From contig JAJEAR010000069.1 in the NCBI GenBank assembly GCA_022822665.1, positions 1 to 64,000 on the forward strand: 64,000 bases of DNA, in the 5' to 3' direction. Of this stretch, positions 34,853-44,540 are shown in pieces (position 1 is the first letter of the stretch; every line of letters begins with the position of its first letter). The position numbers and the translations under genes were made by a program. The stretch is from Alphaproteobacteria bacterium. Lineage in GTDB: Bacteria; Pseudomonadota; Alphaproteobacteria; Thalassobaculales; Thalassobaculaceae. The notes beneath the pieces were generated by a model. The model was not told the DNA's origin. It saw nothing but the letters and a program-made list of their open reading frames with translations, and made no database searches.

Positions 34853-36911
34853 ACTGCTGCTCGAACTGCTCTCGGAGGAGATCCCCGCGCGTATGCAGGC
34901 GCGCGCCGCCGGCGACCTGAAACGGCTTGTCACCGACCGCCTGTCCGGGTGCGGACTTGCCCATGCGCATGCCGAGGCCCATGTCACGCCGCGGCGCCTC
35001 GCGCTGGTCGTGGACGGTCTGCCGCTGCGTCAGCCCGACGTGCGGACCGAACGCCGCGGCCCCAGGGCCGATGCCCCCGAACGCGCGATACAGGGCTTTC
35101 TGAAGTCCGTCGGCAAGTCGCGCGACGAGGTGGAGGAACGCGCCACCGCCAAGGGCACCTTCCTGTTCATCACCCTGGAACAGGCCGGTGCCGACACCCG
35201 GACCGTCCTGCCGGAGCTGCTGGTCGACGCGATCCAGCAGATGCCGTGGCAGCGGAGCATGCGATGGGCCCGCAACAATTTCCGGTGGGTCCGCCCGCTG
35301 CACCACGTGCTCGCCCTCTTCGACGGCGAGCCGCTCGACGGCCGGATTGATCTCGGCACGACCGGGATAGCGTTCGGCGACCGGACGCGGGGACACCGGT
35401 TCCTTGCCCCGGAACCGTTCGGGGTGACAGACTTCGCCGGCTACAGGGCGGACCTGCGTCGCGCCTTCGTCATTCTCGACCGCGAGGAACGCAAGCGGAT
35501 CATCCTCGAGCAGGCAACCGCGCTTGCCGAGGCGCGGGGTCTGTCGCTTCGCAACGACCCGGGGCTGCTCGACGAGGTCTCAGGCCTCGTCGAATGGCCG
35601 TCACCCCTGCTCGGGCGCATCGACCCTGAGTTCATGAGCGTGCCGCCGGAAGTCCTGGTCACGGCCATGCGGTCCCACCAGAAGTACTTCGCCCTGCTTG
35701 ACACCGACGGAGCTCTCGCCGCGTGCTTCGTCACCGTCTCCAACATGGCACCCGACCCGGAACGCGACGCCACCATCGTCGCCGGAAACGAGAAGGTCCT
35801 GCGCGCGCGGCTGGCCGATGCGCGCTTCTTCTGGGATCAGGACCGGACCGTGGCGCTGGGAGAACGGGTTCCCGCCCTCGAGGACGTAGCCTTCTTCGAA
35901 GGTCTCGGCACCCTCGCCGACAGGTCCGCGCGCATGGAGGTTCTGGCCGACGACATCGCCGGGATGCTCGGCCTGGCCGACACCGCCCCGGCAAGGCGAG
36001 GCGCCCGCCTGGCCAAGGCTGACCTGACAACGGAGATGGTGGGCGAGTTTCCCGAGCTCCAGGGCATCATGGGCCGCTACTACGCCGAACACGACGGCGA
36101 GGCCGCGGAGGTCTGCGCCGCGATCGCGGATCACTATGCGCCGCTCGGACCGTCCGACCGGGTGCCGACGGCGCCGGTCAGCATCTGTGTGGCGCTTGCG
36201 GACAAGCTCGATACCCTGGTCGGGTTCTTTGCCATCGGCGAACGGCCGACCGGCTCGCGCGATCCCTACGCGTTGCGCAGGGCCGCGCTCGGCGTCGTCA
36301 GGATCATCCGGGAAAACCGGCTCCGGCTGCCGCTCAACCGGCTGATCGGGGCGGCCCTGGCAGCCTACCGGGATGTCGGGACCGCGGACGGACTGTTCGA
36401 CTTCATCGTCGACCGGCTTGCCGTGCACCTGCGCACCGAGGGGCTGCGCCACGACCTCATCGCCGCCGTGCGCGGTACGGGAGAAGAGGACGATCTCGTC
36501 CGCCTGATCGACAGGGTCGAGGCCCTCGGCGGTTTCCTCGACTCCGCCGACGGCGGAAACCTGCTGGTCGCCTACCGCCGCGCCAGCAACATCGTGCGCA
36601 TCGAGGAGTCCCGTGACGGCTGTCACTACGACGGCATGCCGCGCGAGGACCGGTTCGCCCAGCCGGAGGAGCACGAGCTGTACCGGCATCTCCGCGAGGC
36701 GGACGCGCGCCTCGGACCGCTGATCAGTCAGGAGGGTTTCCTCGAGGCGATGACGGTCCTCGCCGGACTGCGCCAACCGGTCGACAGCTTCTTCGACGAG
36801 GTAACGGTCAACGTGGATCAGCCGCAGATCCGCGAGAACCGCCTGTGGATGCTCGGCACGATCACCCGGACGATGAACCGGGTCGCGGACTTCTCGGGCA
36901 TCGAGGCATGA
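34845..36911 (+). CDS. glyS: Glycyl-tRNA synthetase beta subunit
   Basis: The 688-aa beta subunit begins with [15 protein letters not shown] and has [20 protein letters not shown], ending in the anticodon-binding region with FFDEVTVN. It binds tRNA and is needed for the activity of GlyQ. The 8-base overlap with glyQ indicates translational coupling; ppdK follows after 22 bases. Confidence 0.95.
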   Translation: MAELLLELLSEEIPARMQARAAGDLKRLVTDRLSGCGLAHAHAEAHVTPRRLALVVDGLPLRQPDVRTERRGPRADAPERAIQGFLKSVGKSRDEVEERATAKGTFLFITLEQAGADTRTVLPELLVDAIQQMPWQRSMRWARNNFRWVRPLHHVLALFDGEPLDGRIDLGTTGIAFGDRTRGHRFLAPEPFGVTDFAGYRADLRRAFVILDREERKRIILEQATALAEARGLSLRNDPGLLDEVSGLVEWPSPLLGRIDPEFMSVPPEVLVTAMRSHQKYFALLDTDGALAACFVTVSNMAPDPERDATIVAGNEKVLRARLADARFFWDQDRTVALGERVPALEDVAFFEGLGTLADRSARMEVLADDIAGMLGLADTAPARRGARLAKADLTTEMVGEFPELQGIMGRYYAEHDGEAAEVCAAIADHYAPLGPSDRVPTAPVSICVALADKLDTLVGFFAIGERPTGSRDPYALRRAALGVVRIIRENRLRLPLNRLIGAALAAYRDVGTADGLFDFIVDRLAVHLRTEGLRHDLIAAVRGTGEEDDLVRLIDRVEALGGFLDSADGGNLLVAYRRASNIVRIEESRDGCHYDGMPREDRFAQPEEHELYRHLREADARLGPLISQEGFLEAMTVLAGLRQPVDSFFDEVTVNVDQPQIRENRLWMLGTITRTMNRVADFSGIEA

Positions 36912-36933
36912 GCGCGCGACGGGACCGGGCACC

Positions 36934-39579
36934 ATGACCAAGTGGACCTACAGTTTTGGCGGTGGCGCGGCCGAAGGCGACGCCTCGATGAACGACCTGC
37001 TCGGCGGCAAGGGCGCCAACCTTGCCGAGATGAGCGGCCTCGGACTGCCGGTCCCCCCCGGGTTCACCATTACCACCGAGGCGTGCGCGCGGTACGGCGC
37101 GAACACCGGAACCCGTCCGCCGGGCCTCGAGACCCAGGTTCGCGACGGTATTGCCTTCGTGGAACGGCTCAGCGGCGCGGTGTTCGGTGACCCCGACAAC
37201 CCGCTCCTTGTCTCCGTGCGCTCGGGCTCGAGGGTGTCGATGCCGGGCATGATGGACACGGTGCTGAACCTCGGACTGAATGACAGGACCGCGGGCGGGC
37301 TGGCAAGACGCACCGGCAATCCCCGGTTCGCCTATGACAGCTACCGGCGCTTCATCCAGATGTACGCCGACGTTGTCATGGGAGTTGACCCCTACCTGTT
37401 CGAGGAGGCGCTGGCCCATGCCAGGGACGAAAAGGGGGTCGACCTCGATACCGATCTCGACCCCGACGACCTGTTGCGGCTGACCGCAACCTACAGGAGC
37501 ATCGTCCGCTCCCAGGCCGGAGAGGACTTTCCCGACCGGCCCGAGGACCAGCTGTGGGGCGCAGTCGGCGCGGTGTTCCGGTCGTGGACCAACCGTCGTG
37601 CGGTCACCTATCGCAGGCTCCACGACATCCCCGACAGCTGGGGAACCGCGGTGACGGTCCAGGCCATGGTGTTCGGCAACATGGGACCGGACTGTGCGAC
37701 CGGCGTGGCGTTCACGCGGGACCCGTCGACCGGGGAGGCGCGGCTCTACGGCGAATACCTTGTCAACGCCCAGGGCGAGGACGTCGTCGCCGGCATCAGG
37801 ACCCCGGTCCCTGTGACCGGGAACGGGGGTGCGGGATCGATGGACGAGGTGATGCCGGAAGTGTACCGCGAGCTGCTCGCCATGCGCGACCGGCTCGAGA
37901 CCCATTACCGCGACATGCAGGACATGGAGTTCACCGTCCAGAACGGCCGCCTCTACATGCTGCAAACCCGATCCGGCAAGCGGACGACCCAGGCGGCAAT
38001 CCGCATCGCCGTCGACCTTGCGAACGAAGGGATGATCTCGCACGAGGAGGCAATCCTGCGCGTCGATCCCGGTGCGCTCGACCAGTTGCTGCATCCCACG
38101 CTTGATCCGCAGGCCGAGCGCCGGGTGATCACGACCGGGTTGCCGGCGTCACCCGGGGCGGTCAGCGGCACGGTGGTGCTGACCGCGGACGAAGCCGAGC
38201 GCCGGAGCCACGATGGCGAACAGGTGATCCTGGTCCGCCAGGAGACCAGCCCCGAGGACATTCACGGCATGTACGCCGCCCAGGGCATCCTGACCACGCG
38301 CGGAGGCATGACCAGCCACGCCGCCGTGGTCGCACGCGGCATGGGCCGGCCCTGCGTGTGCGGGGCGGGACGGATACATGTCGACCAGGAAGCCGGCTGC
38401 TTCCACGTCGATGACATCACGGTGCGCGCGGGAGACTGGATCACGCTGGATGGCAGCTCCGGGGACGTGATGCTCGGACGCGTCGCGACCGCGCAACCCA
38501 GGCAGTCCGACGAGTTCGCCACCCTGATGGACTGGGCCGATACCTGCCGGCGTCTCGGAGTGCGTGCCAACGCCGAGACGGTGGAGGATGCCCGCACGGC
38601 CCGCGACTTCGGGGCCGAGGGGATCGGGTTGTGCCGGACCGAGCACATGTTCTTCGAGGCGGAACGGGTGGTCGCGGTACGCGAGATGATCCTGGCCAGT
38701 ACCGAGGAGCAGCGCCGGGCTGCCCTCGGCCGGCTGCTGCCCATGCAGCGCACCGACTTCGAGGCCCTGTTCCGGGTCATGCAGGGCCTTCCGGTCACGA
38801 TCCGCCTGCTCGATCCGCCCCTGCACGAGTTCCTTCCGCACACCGATGACGACATTGCCGAGCTTGCGGAGGCGACCGACATTCCCGTCGAGCTGGTCCG
38901 CCGCCGCACCGCAGAGCTGCGGGAGACCAACCCGATGCTCGGGCACCGGGGATGCCGCCTCGCCATCAGCTACCCGGAAATACCCGAGATGCAGGCCCGT
39001 GCCATCTTCGAGGCCGCCGTGGCCGTCGCCAGCGACAGTGCCGCGGCGGTCATCCCGGAGATCATGATTCCGCTCGCCGCCACGCGGCGCGAGATCGAGA
39101 CCGTCAAGGCCGTCGTCGACCAGGTGGCGGAGACGGTGTTTGCGGAAGCGGGAGCCCGGATCGACTACCTGGTGGGCACCATGATCGAACTGCCGCGGGC
39201 GGCATTGCGCGCCAGCGATCTCGCGGAATCGGCCGCGTTCTTCAGCTTCGGCACCAATGACCTGACCCAAACCACCTTCGGGATCAGCCGCGACGATGCC
39301 GGAGGGTTCCTCAGGACCTACCAGGAACGCGGAATCCTCGAGCAGGACCCGTTCGTGACACTCGATGCCGAAGGGGTCGGAGAACTGGTCGACCTCGGTG
39401 CTCGACGCGGACGCGCCGTCCGTCCCGGCCTGAAGATCGGCATTTGCGGCGAACACGGCGGGGATCCGGCGTCCATCGCCTTCTGCGAACGGGCGGATCT
39501 CGACTATGTCTCCTGCTCGCCGTACCGGGTTCCCGTCGCACGTCTTGCCGCGGCCCGGGCGGCGCTCGAGAACCGCTGA
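36934..39579 (+). CDS. ppdK: Pyruvate, phosphate dikinase
   Basis: PPDK interconverts pyruvate, ATP and Pi with PEP, AMP and PPi. The 881-aa protein has the ATP-grasp start LLGGKGANLAEMSGLGLPVPPG, the phosphohistidine swivel loop TTRGGMTSHAAVVARGMG, and the PEP/pyruvate barrel with FFSFGTNDLTQTTFG and the catalytic Cys in ICGEHGGDP. The glyQ-glyS-ppdK order is common in alphaproteobacteria, as I recall. Confidence 0.96.
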   Translation: MTKWTYSFGGGAAEGDASMNDLLGGKGANLAEMSGLGLPVPPGFTITTEACARYGANTGTRPPGLETQVRDGIAFVERLSGAVFGDPDNPLLVSVRSGSRVSMPGMMDTVLNLGLNDRTAGGLARRTGNPRFAYDSYRRFIQMYADVVMGVDPYLFEEALAHARDEKGVDLDTDLDPDDLLRLTATYRSIVRSQAGEDFPDRPEDQLWGAVGAVFRSWTNRRAVTYRRLHDIPDSWGTAVTVQAMVFGNMGPDCATGVAFTRDPSTGEARLYGEYLVNAQGEDVVAGIRTPVPVTGNGGAGSMDEVMPEVYRELLAMRDRLETHYRDMQDMEFTVQNGRLYMLQTRSGKRTTQAAIRIAVDLANEGMISHEEAILRVDPGALDQLLHPTLDPQAERRVITTGLPASPGAVSGTVVLTADEAERRSHDGEQVILVRQETSPEDIHGMYAAQGILTTRGGMTSHAAVVARGMGRPCVCGAGRIHVDQEAGCFHVDDITVRAGDWITLDGSSGDVMLGRVATAQPRQSDEFATLMDWADTCRRLGVRANAETVEDARTARDFGAEGIGLCRTEHMFFEAERVVAVREMILASTEEQRRAALGRLLPMQRTDFEALFRVMQGLPVTIRLLDPPLHEFLPHTDDDIAELAEATDIPVELVRRRTAELRETNPMLGHRGCRLAISYPEIPEMQARAIFEAAVAVASDSAAAVIPEIMIPLAATRREIETVKAVVDQVAETVFAEAGARIDYLVGTMIELPRAALRASDLAESAAFFSFGTNDLTQTTFGISRDDAGGFLRTYQERGILEQDPFVTLDAEGVGELVDLGARRGRAVRPGLKIGICGEHGGDPASIAFCERADLDYVSCSPYRVPVARLAAARAALENR

Positions 39580-39586
39580 ACCGGCG

Positions 39587-39616
39587 CTTTCCGGCCGCAG
39601 CCGCCTCGGCTATAGT
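39587..39616 (+). promoter_or_regulatory. Candidate promoter of the intron-containing tRNA-Leu gene
   Basis: CTTTCC (39587-39592), 18 bases, then TATAGT (39611-39616), placed 10 bases before the mature 5' end of tRNA-Leu at 39627. The -10 is good and the -35 weak, as is common for GC-rich alphaproteobacterial tRNA promoters. Confidence 0.45.
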
Positions 39617-39626
39617 GCGCGCACGT

Positions 39627-39947
39627 GCGGGCGTGGCGGAAGTGGTAGACGCGCCAGACTCGAAACGGGGTCGCCGTGGGGGAAACCCGGCGGTAGCAGG
39701 TGTCAAATTCGGGGAAGGCTGACGGGTCGCGCCGCTGCTGATCCCGAGCCAAGCCCCCGGGTTACGGACCCGGTGTGGAAGGTGTAGAGACTTGACGGCA
39801 CCCACCTAAACCCCCTCTGCGGGGCATGGTGAAGAGAAAGTCCAGACCACAAACATCCCGGAGCCGGGATGGCGGCGGAAGCCGCAGCTGGTACGCAAAA
39901 TCTGGTTTCCTCAGGAAGTGGGAGTTCAAGTCTCCCCGCCCGCACCA
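39627..39947 (+). tRNA. tRNA-Leu(CAA), split by a group I intron
   Basis: Exon 1 (39627-39660) gives acceptor strand GCGGGCG, D arm GCG-loop-CGC and anticodon stem CCAGA with loop CT. Exon 2 (39896-39947) gives loop CAAAA, stem TCTGG, a long variable arm TTCC-TCA-GGAA, T arm GGGAG-TTCAAGT-CTCCC, acceptor CGCCCGC, discriminator A and an encoded CCA. Joined, they form an 86-nt class II tRNA with anticodon CAA. Without splicing the tRNA cannot fold its anticodon loop. The last 22 bases overlap the 3' end of a minus-strand gene. Confidence 0.9.
39661..39895 (+). ncRNA. Group I self-splicing intron (Azoarcus-like, subgroup IC3-type) in tRNA-Leu anticodon loop
   Basis: The 235-nt insert has the group I core in order: P3 strand GGTGTCAAATTCGG (39699), P4/J region CCGAGCCAAGC (39744), the P7/P3 block GGTGTAGAGACTTGACGG then CACCCACC (39781-39806), P8 CCCC-GGGG, and ATGGTGAAGAGAAAGTCC (39826). 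P9 hairpins follow: CATCCCGG/CCGGGATG, and GCGGC-GGAA-GCCGC with a GNRA loop. P1 forms between exon GACT and intron GGTC (39669-39672), placing a U.G pair at the 5' splice site after T39660; the intron ends in G39895. The core blocks match the Azoarcus tRNA-Ile intron almost word for word from memory. No homing endonuclease ORF is present. Confidence 0.92.
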
Positions 39948-40291
39948 CCCCCCTGGACCGGCGACGCGGATGCGACCCGCCGCTTGCGGTGGATCAGCCA
40001 CAGGTTGCGGCTGTAGATGAGAATGCCGGTCCCCTGCCCCAGCATGATCACGAGATCCTTGCGCAACAGCGCGTAGGTGAACAGCATCAGCCCGCCCGCC
40101 AGGCTGAAATACCAGAACGCGACCGGCACGACGCTCTCGCCGCGCCGCTCGCTGATCACCCACTGCACCAGGAACCTGGCGCTGAACATCGCCTGCGCCA
40201 GCAAGCCGATCGACAGCAGCAGCATCTCGGCAACATGGAGCCCGTCGGGAAAGAACCAGGCGAGCACGTCCGAGAAAAGGTCCGCGATCAC
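39926..40291 (-). CDS. LAB_N-domain membrane protein (lipid A biosynthesis N-terminal)
   Basis: The 121-aa protein with three membrane spans has ARFLVQWVISERRGESVVP and FWYFSLAGGLMLFTYAL, diagnostic of the LAB_N (PF07578) family that accompanies lipid-linked sugar and ArnT-type genes. GTG 40291 overlaps the stop of the GT2 gene (GTGA). The C-terminal Gly/Ala-rich tail runs into the tRNA-Leu 3' exon for 22 bases on the opposite strand. Role: probably flipping or handling of undecaprenyl-phosphate sugar. Confidence 0.8.
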   Translation of the reverse strand: MIADLFSDVLAWFFPDGLHVAEMLLLSIGLLAQAMFSARFLVQWVISERRGESVVPVAFWYFSLAGGLMLFTYALLRKDLVIMLGQGTGILIYSRNLWLIHRKRRVASASPVQGGGAGGET

Positions 40292-41061
40292 GCCTGTTCC
40301 TCTCGCTCCAGCCCGTGCGGAAACCGTCGGATCAGCCAGAGGACGCCGACAAGATCGGGGATGCCGACCAGGAGTCGGCCCAGCGTGGTGTACTTCGACC
40401 GGCCCGCCGTGCGTGCGCGGTGCGACACCGGAACCACCTGGATTTCGCAGCCCTCCCGCCGCGCCAGTGCCGGAAGGAACCTGTGCATGTGGTCGAAATA
40501 CGGAAGCGAGAGGAACAGCTCGCGCTCGAACAGCTTGAGCGAGCACCCGGTATCCGGGTTGTCGTCGCGCAGCACCCGGCGGCGGACCGCGTTACCCACC
40601 CGCGACACCAGTCGGCGCATGGCGCTGTCCTTCCGGTCAACCCGGTTCCCGGTCACCATCAGCCGGCGCCGTCCGGCATGGGATCGCTGGACCTCGAGCA
40701 GTCGCGGAATGTCGGCCGGATCGTTCTGTCCGTCACCGTCCAGGGTGGCGACGAGGCTCCCGCGGGCCGCCAGCACGCCGCTTCGCAACGCAGCACTCTG
40801 TCCGAAACTCCGGTTGTGCCTGACAACCCGGAGTCCGGGGCCTTCTCCGGCTGCCTCGCGCAGGCGCTCACGGGTCCCGTCGGTGCTGCCATCGTCAACG
40901 TAGATGATCTCGTACGCACACGCGTCATGCAGGGCGGCCCGGATCTCGGCGACGAGTGGCAGGATGTGCGCCGCCTCGTTCAGAACCGGAACGACCACGG
41001 AAAGCAGGGGCGGTCCGGCAGGGGAAGTGCGCGACTGTCCTGGATCCCGGGCTTCGGCCAC
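40288..41061 (-). CDS. Family 2 glycosyltransferase (dolichol-/undecaprenyl-phosphate sugar synthase type)
   Basis: The 257-aa GT-A enzyme has LSVVVPVLNEAAHI, IIYVDDGSTDGT, the DxD-like TLDGDGQNDP and the acceptor region RDDNPDTGCSLKLFER. It resembles DPM synthases and ArnC, which load a sugar from a nucleotide donor onto a lipid phosphate at the cytosolic face. Its neighbours GT39 and LAB_N are the expected users. Confidence 0.85.
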   Translation of the reverse strand: MAEARDPGQSRTSPAGPPLLSVVVPVLNEAAHILPLVAEIRAALHDACAYEIIYVDDGSTDGTRERLREAAGEGPGLRVVRHNRSFGQSAALRSGVLAARGSLVATLDGDGQNDPADIPRLLEVQRSHAGRRRLMVTGNRVDRKDSAMRRLVSRVGNAVRRRVLRDDNPDTGCSLKLFERELFLSLPYFDHMHRFLPALARREGCEIQVVPVSHRARTAGRSKYTTLGRLLVGIPDLVGVLWLIRRFPHGLEREEQA

Positions 41062-41094
41062 ACACGTTTCTCCTCACGCTCGGACAGCAGCTTC

Positions 41095-41784
41095 TTAGCC
41101 CCGTGCCTTGTCCCGGTTCAACAGGCTTCGCACTCGCGGATCCCGGTAATGGCGCTTGAGCAGGATGGTGACGCACGCAGCCAGCACCGCCCCGGCCAGG
41201 ACGTCGCCGGGGAAGTGCGCGAGCACCACCACACGGCTGAGCGCCACGGTGACAACCAGCAGCAGGTAGACCAGCGCGAAGCGCGGATAGACCAGGTAGA
41301 GGCCGAGGCAGATCGCCACGATGGTCTGGGTGTGCCCGGACGGAAACGAGTTGCGGGCAATGTCGAGGCTCAACGGGGCGAAACCGTAGAGATCCTCCGA
41401 CAGCAGGTAGCGCGGCCGGAAGCGTCCGACCAGGATCTTGAGGGCATGGTGTGCCACACCCGACGCCGCGCAGGCCAGGATCACGAACCAGCAGTTCCAG
41501 GCGTGGACCAGCAACCGGGTCCGCGCGTGGCGGAAACGGGCCAGCCGGGAAAGGCCGACGGTGACGGCGACAGCCGCCAGCAGCGCGACAATGTATGGTG
41601 TCGCCTCGCCAAGCCTGGTGATGACCTGAAAGACTTCCCTGACCCCGGGATCGATCGAGGTGGCGGCCCACAGGACCACCGGCCGGTCGACCCACAGGGC
41701 CAGCGCCACGCACGCCGCGGCCGCCACCGCGGCGAACGTGACCAGCAGGCGGGCCCGTACCCATCCTGACAGTCCCGGTCTCAC
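41095..41784 (-). CDS. PAP2-family phosphatase, membrane-bound
   Basis: The 229-aa, six-span protein has the three PAP2 motifs: KILVGRFRPR, NSFPSGHTQT and SRVVVLAHFPGDV. Members dephosphorylate undecaprenyl pyrophosphate, phosphatidate or lipid A on the periplasmic side. It overlaps the GT39 gene by 4 bases (ATGA), so recycling of the lipid carrier used by the sugar transferase is a plausible job. Confidence 0.88.
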   Translation of the reverse strand: MRPGLSGWVRARLLVTFAAVAAAACVALALWVDRPVVLWAATSIDPGVREVFQVITRLGEATPYIVALLAAVAVTVGLSRLARFRHARTRLLVHAWNCWFVILACAASGVAHHALKILVGRFRPRYLLSEDLYGFAPLSLDIARNSFPSGHTQTIVAICLGLYLVYPRFALVYLLLVVTVALSRVVVLAHFPGDVLAGAVLAACVTILLKRHYRDPRVRSLLNRDKARG

Positions 41785-43427
41785 CCGTCGTCCTTCCGGG
41801 TCAGGATCTCGAGCGTCACCTCGCGTCCCTTCGAATAGTTGACGCCCGACACCATTGCCCGGTCCTGCACCGACAGGCCCAGTCCGGCGACCGCGGCCCG
41901 GAACTCCGCGCGTTTGCGGCGTTCGATGACCGCGACCGCGTCCGGCATGCGCGAAAGGGCGAGAGCGGCCTGCTCCGCGGTGACCAGCCGGGTAGCGGTT
42001 CCGGCAAGGAACACGAGGCTCGGCTCGTGGTAGCCGACGGCGAGCACCGTCGGCTGCGCATCGCCGCTGAACGCCCTGATCTGTGCAACCACCCTTGATG
42101 AGACCTGGAACTGCGTCAGCGACGGCAGAACCAGCTGGGTAAGCGCGATCACGAACAGCCCGCCTCCGGCAAGCGCGCGCAGTGTGGCGGCTTCGGGACG
42201 CCGGGCAAGCAGGGCCAGGCCGGCGGCAACCCCGGCCACTGGCGGCACCCCGGCCGCCAGCACCGCCAGTGGCGCCGCGGCCCAGGCCTGGCGCAGTCCG
42301 TCACCGTTCAGACGGGTCGGGCCGGCAATCCCCGCGACGACCAGGACGAGCACCGCGAACCCGAGTGCGACCGAGACCGCCATCCAGGACCAGGCGTTCA
42401 GGCGGCGCACGGGTCCACCGGATCCCTCGTCGTCGATCCAGTACACCGAGACGATCGCCAGTGCGGGGAAGACCGGAAGCAGGTAGTGGGGCAGCTTGGT
42501 CGGCACCACCTCCATGACCAGCCACGTCGGCAGGATCCAGCACAGCAGGAAACAGACGGCCGGCTCCGCGCGATGACGCCAGGCATGAACGAGTCCGGGC
42601 CAGAGCAACAGTGAGCCGGGCCAGAAGATGAAGGCCAGCAGCACCAGGTAGTACCCGGGAGGGGCACCGTGCGATTCCATTCCGCCCTGGAGCCTCGGGA
42701 GAAGGTCGGTTCCGAAGGCGGTGGACAGGAACGCGCCGCCGGTGTGCAGGTGCACGGCGACAAACCAGGGCAGCGCAAGCGCGAGCGCCGTCACCAGGCC
42801 CGGCAGCGGCCGCAGCAGCGTCGCCCAGCGCACGGACCGCCTGGTCCAGCACAGTGCCGCCAGGGTCAGGACCGCGACCATCGGCGTGACCGGGCCCTTC
42901 AGCAGCACACCTGCCCCGATCCCGAGCCAGAATACGAGCCAGGTCACCGGCCCGGCCCGTCCGAGCCAGGCCCGGGCGAGGCCGAGCTGGACCGCAACCA
43001 TCGTGGCGAGCAGCAGCGCATCTGTCTTGGCCATGTGCGCCTCGGCGCCCAGCAGCAGGCTGGTGGCAAGCACGCCCGCGGCCAGCAGCGCCATCCGGCG
43101 CGCCACGAACAGCTGCGCAAGCGCCAGGGTCAGCAGCACCGCAGCGGTCGCACCAAGCACCGACGGGACACGGTAGGCCCAGATCGCGGATCGGTCCGAT
43201 GACAGCAGGCCGGTGGTTGCCGCCTGCGCCCAGTATGCCCCGACCGGTTTCTTGTAGCGCGGGACGTCCTGGAACCGGATATCGACGTAGTCCCCGGTTT
43301 CCAGCATCTGTTTCGACGCCTGCGCGAACCGGGCCTCGTCGCGGTCGAGCGGTGGAATGGCGCCGAGGCCGGCGAGATACATCGCCATGCACATCAGGAT
43401 CAGGACCGTGACATCGCGCATCGACAC
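41781..43427 (-). CDS. ArnT-like GT39 membrane glycosyltransferase
   Basis: The 548-aa protein has about twelve spans, and an N-terminal periplasmic loop with LDRDEARFAQASKQML and RYKKPVGAYW, as in ArnT, which transfers aminoarabinose from undecaprenyl phosphate to lipid A. Enzymes of the ArnC/D synthesis pathway are not visible, so the sugar may differ. It is the first gene of the four-gene minus operon; the divergent region 43428-43517 separates it from an adenylate cyclase. Confidence 0.85.
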   Translation of the reverse strand: MSMRDVTVLILMCMAMYLAGLGAIPPLDRDEARFAQASKQMLETGDYVDIRFQDVPRYKKPVGAYWAQAATTGLLSSDRSAIWAYRVPSVLGATAAVLLTLALAQLFVARRMALLAAGVLATSLLLGAEAHMAKTDALLLATMVAVQLGLARAWLGRAGPVTWLVFWLGIGAGVLLKGPVTPMVAVLTLAALCWTRRSVRWATLLRPLPGLVTALALALPWFVAVHLHTGGAFLSTAFGTDLLPRLQGGMESHGAPPGYYLVLLAFIFWPGSLLLWPGLVHAWRHRAEPAVCFLLCWILPTWLVMEVVPTKLPHYLLPVFPALAIVSVYWIDDEGSGGPVRRLNAWSWMAVSVALGFAVLVLVVAGIAGPTRLNGDGLRQAWAAAPLAVLAAGVPPVAGVAAGLALLARRPEAATLRALAGGGLFVIALTQLVLPSLTQFQVSSRVVAQIRAFSGDAQPTVLAVGYHEPSLVFLAGTATRLVTAEQAALALSRMPDAVAVIERRKRAEFRAAVAGLGLSVQDRAMVSGVNYSKGREVTLEILTRKDDG

Positions 43428-43517
43428 GTCCGGGAAACTCGAGAGGCGACCGGAACCCGCGTCCGGTCATGGTAGGATCGCGCCGGCACCTGTTGGCAGG
43501 CTACGGGACCGGCGCAA

Positions 43518-44540
43518 ATGAGCAGGGCTTATGTGATCTCTGCGGCAAGGACCATGGCACGGGTCGTGGTCATCGTGCTGGCGGGCGGCCTGGTGTTTGG
43601 TTCGGTGCTGCGCGGTGAGATCGACGTCACGGTCGCACTGATTTCCGCCGGAACCACGCTGCTGATCGGTCTGCCGATACTCGCCTTCGAACTGCTGTTT
43701 GTCTACAGCCCGCTTGGCGCGGAATTCCGCAGGATGCCGTTCGCGCGCTTCGTCACCCTTCGTTCTCTCGCCTGGGGCTGCTGGATCCTGGTGGGCACGG
43801 CCATCGCCGCAACCACGCTGTGGCCCGTCCCGCTCGCCGATCTGCCGGCCAGCGCCGACTACTGGATCACCGTCGCCTTTTCCGTGGCACTCGGCACCGC
43901 CGTCGCCGGCGCCCTTGCCGTGGGCAGGCTGGTGGGCCGAGGCGTGCTCCGGGACTTCGCCCTCGGGCGCTACCACCGGCCGGTCGAGGAGGAACGGGCG
44001 TGCCTGTTCGTCGATCTCGCGGGCTCCACCGCGCTGGCCGAACGGCTGGGTCCGAGCCTGTTTCTCGACCTGATGAACGAGTTCGTGCGCGATTTCGAGA
44101 CCGTGCTTGACGGCAGCGGTGGCGAGATCCACCGCTACGTCGGGGACGAGATCATCGTCACCTGGCGCATGCACCGGACGCGCGACATCTCCGCTGCACC
44201 CGGCCTGGTGTTCGGGCTGCGTCGGCGCATTGGCGAACGCGCAGGCTTCTATTCCGAGCGCTTCGCAGCGGTGCCCGGGTTTCGCGCGGCGCTGCACGCC
44301 GGACCGGTGGTGGTCGGCGAGATGGGTGACAGCAAGCCGGAAATCGTGCTGCTCGGCGATACCATGAACACGGCAGCACGGATCGAGCAGCTGTGCAGGG
44401 AGCTTGACCGCCAGTTCCTTGTTTCCGCCCAGGCCATGGACCTGCTCACCCTGGCCGACGGCGTCCGGGCCGAGGCGATGCCGCAGGTCACGGTCCGGGG
44501 CCGTGAAGAAGGGGTGCGGCTCTTTGCCCTGCACGACTGA
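43518..44540 (+). CDS. Membrane-anchored class III adenylate cyclase
   Basis: The 340-aa protein has four membrane spans (about residues 12-138), then a cyclase catalytic domain with metal-binding Asp166 (FVDLAGST) and Asp210 (RYVGDEIIVTW) and DTMNTAARIEQL, so it should make cAMP. Both metal aspartates are present. Its 3' half (from 44093) is repeated at 60284, where it is a truncated pseudogene. Confidence 0.85.
   Translation: MSRAYVISAARTMARVVVIVLAGGLVFGSVLRGEIDVTVALISAGTTLLIGLPILAFELLFVYSPLGAEFRRMPFARFVTLRSLAWGCWILVGTAIAATTLWPVPLADLPASADYWITVAFSVALGTAVAGALAVGRLVGRGVLRDFALGRYHRPVEEERACLFVDLAGSTALAERLGPSLFLDLMNEFVRDFETVLDGSGGEIHRYVGDEIIVTWRMHRTRDISAAPGLVFGLRRRIGERAGFYSERFAAVPGFRAALHAGPVVVGEMGDSKPEIVLLGDTMNTAARIEQLCRELDRQFLVSAQAMDLLTLADGVRAEAMPQVTVRGREEGVRLFALHD

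Noticed and set aside
39896..39947. Stand-alone tRNA-like fragment
   Set aside because: It is the 3' exon of the intron-split tRNA-Leu, whose 5' exon is at 39627-39660.
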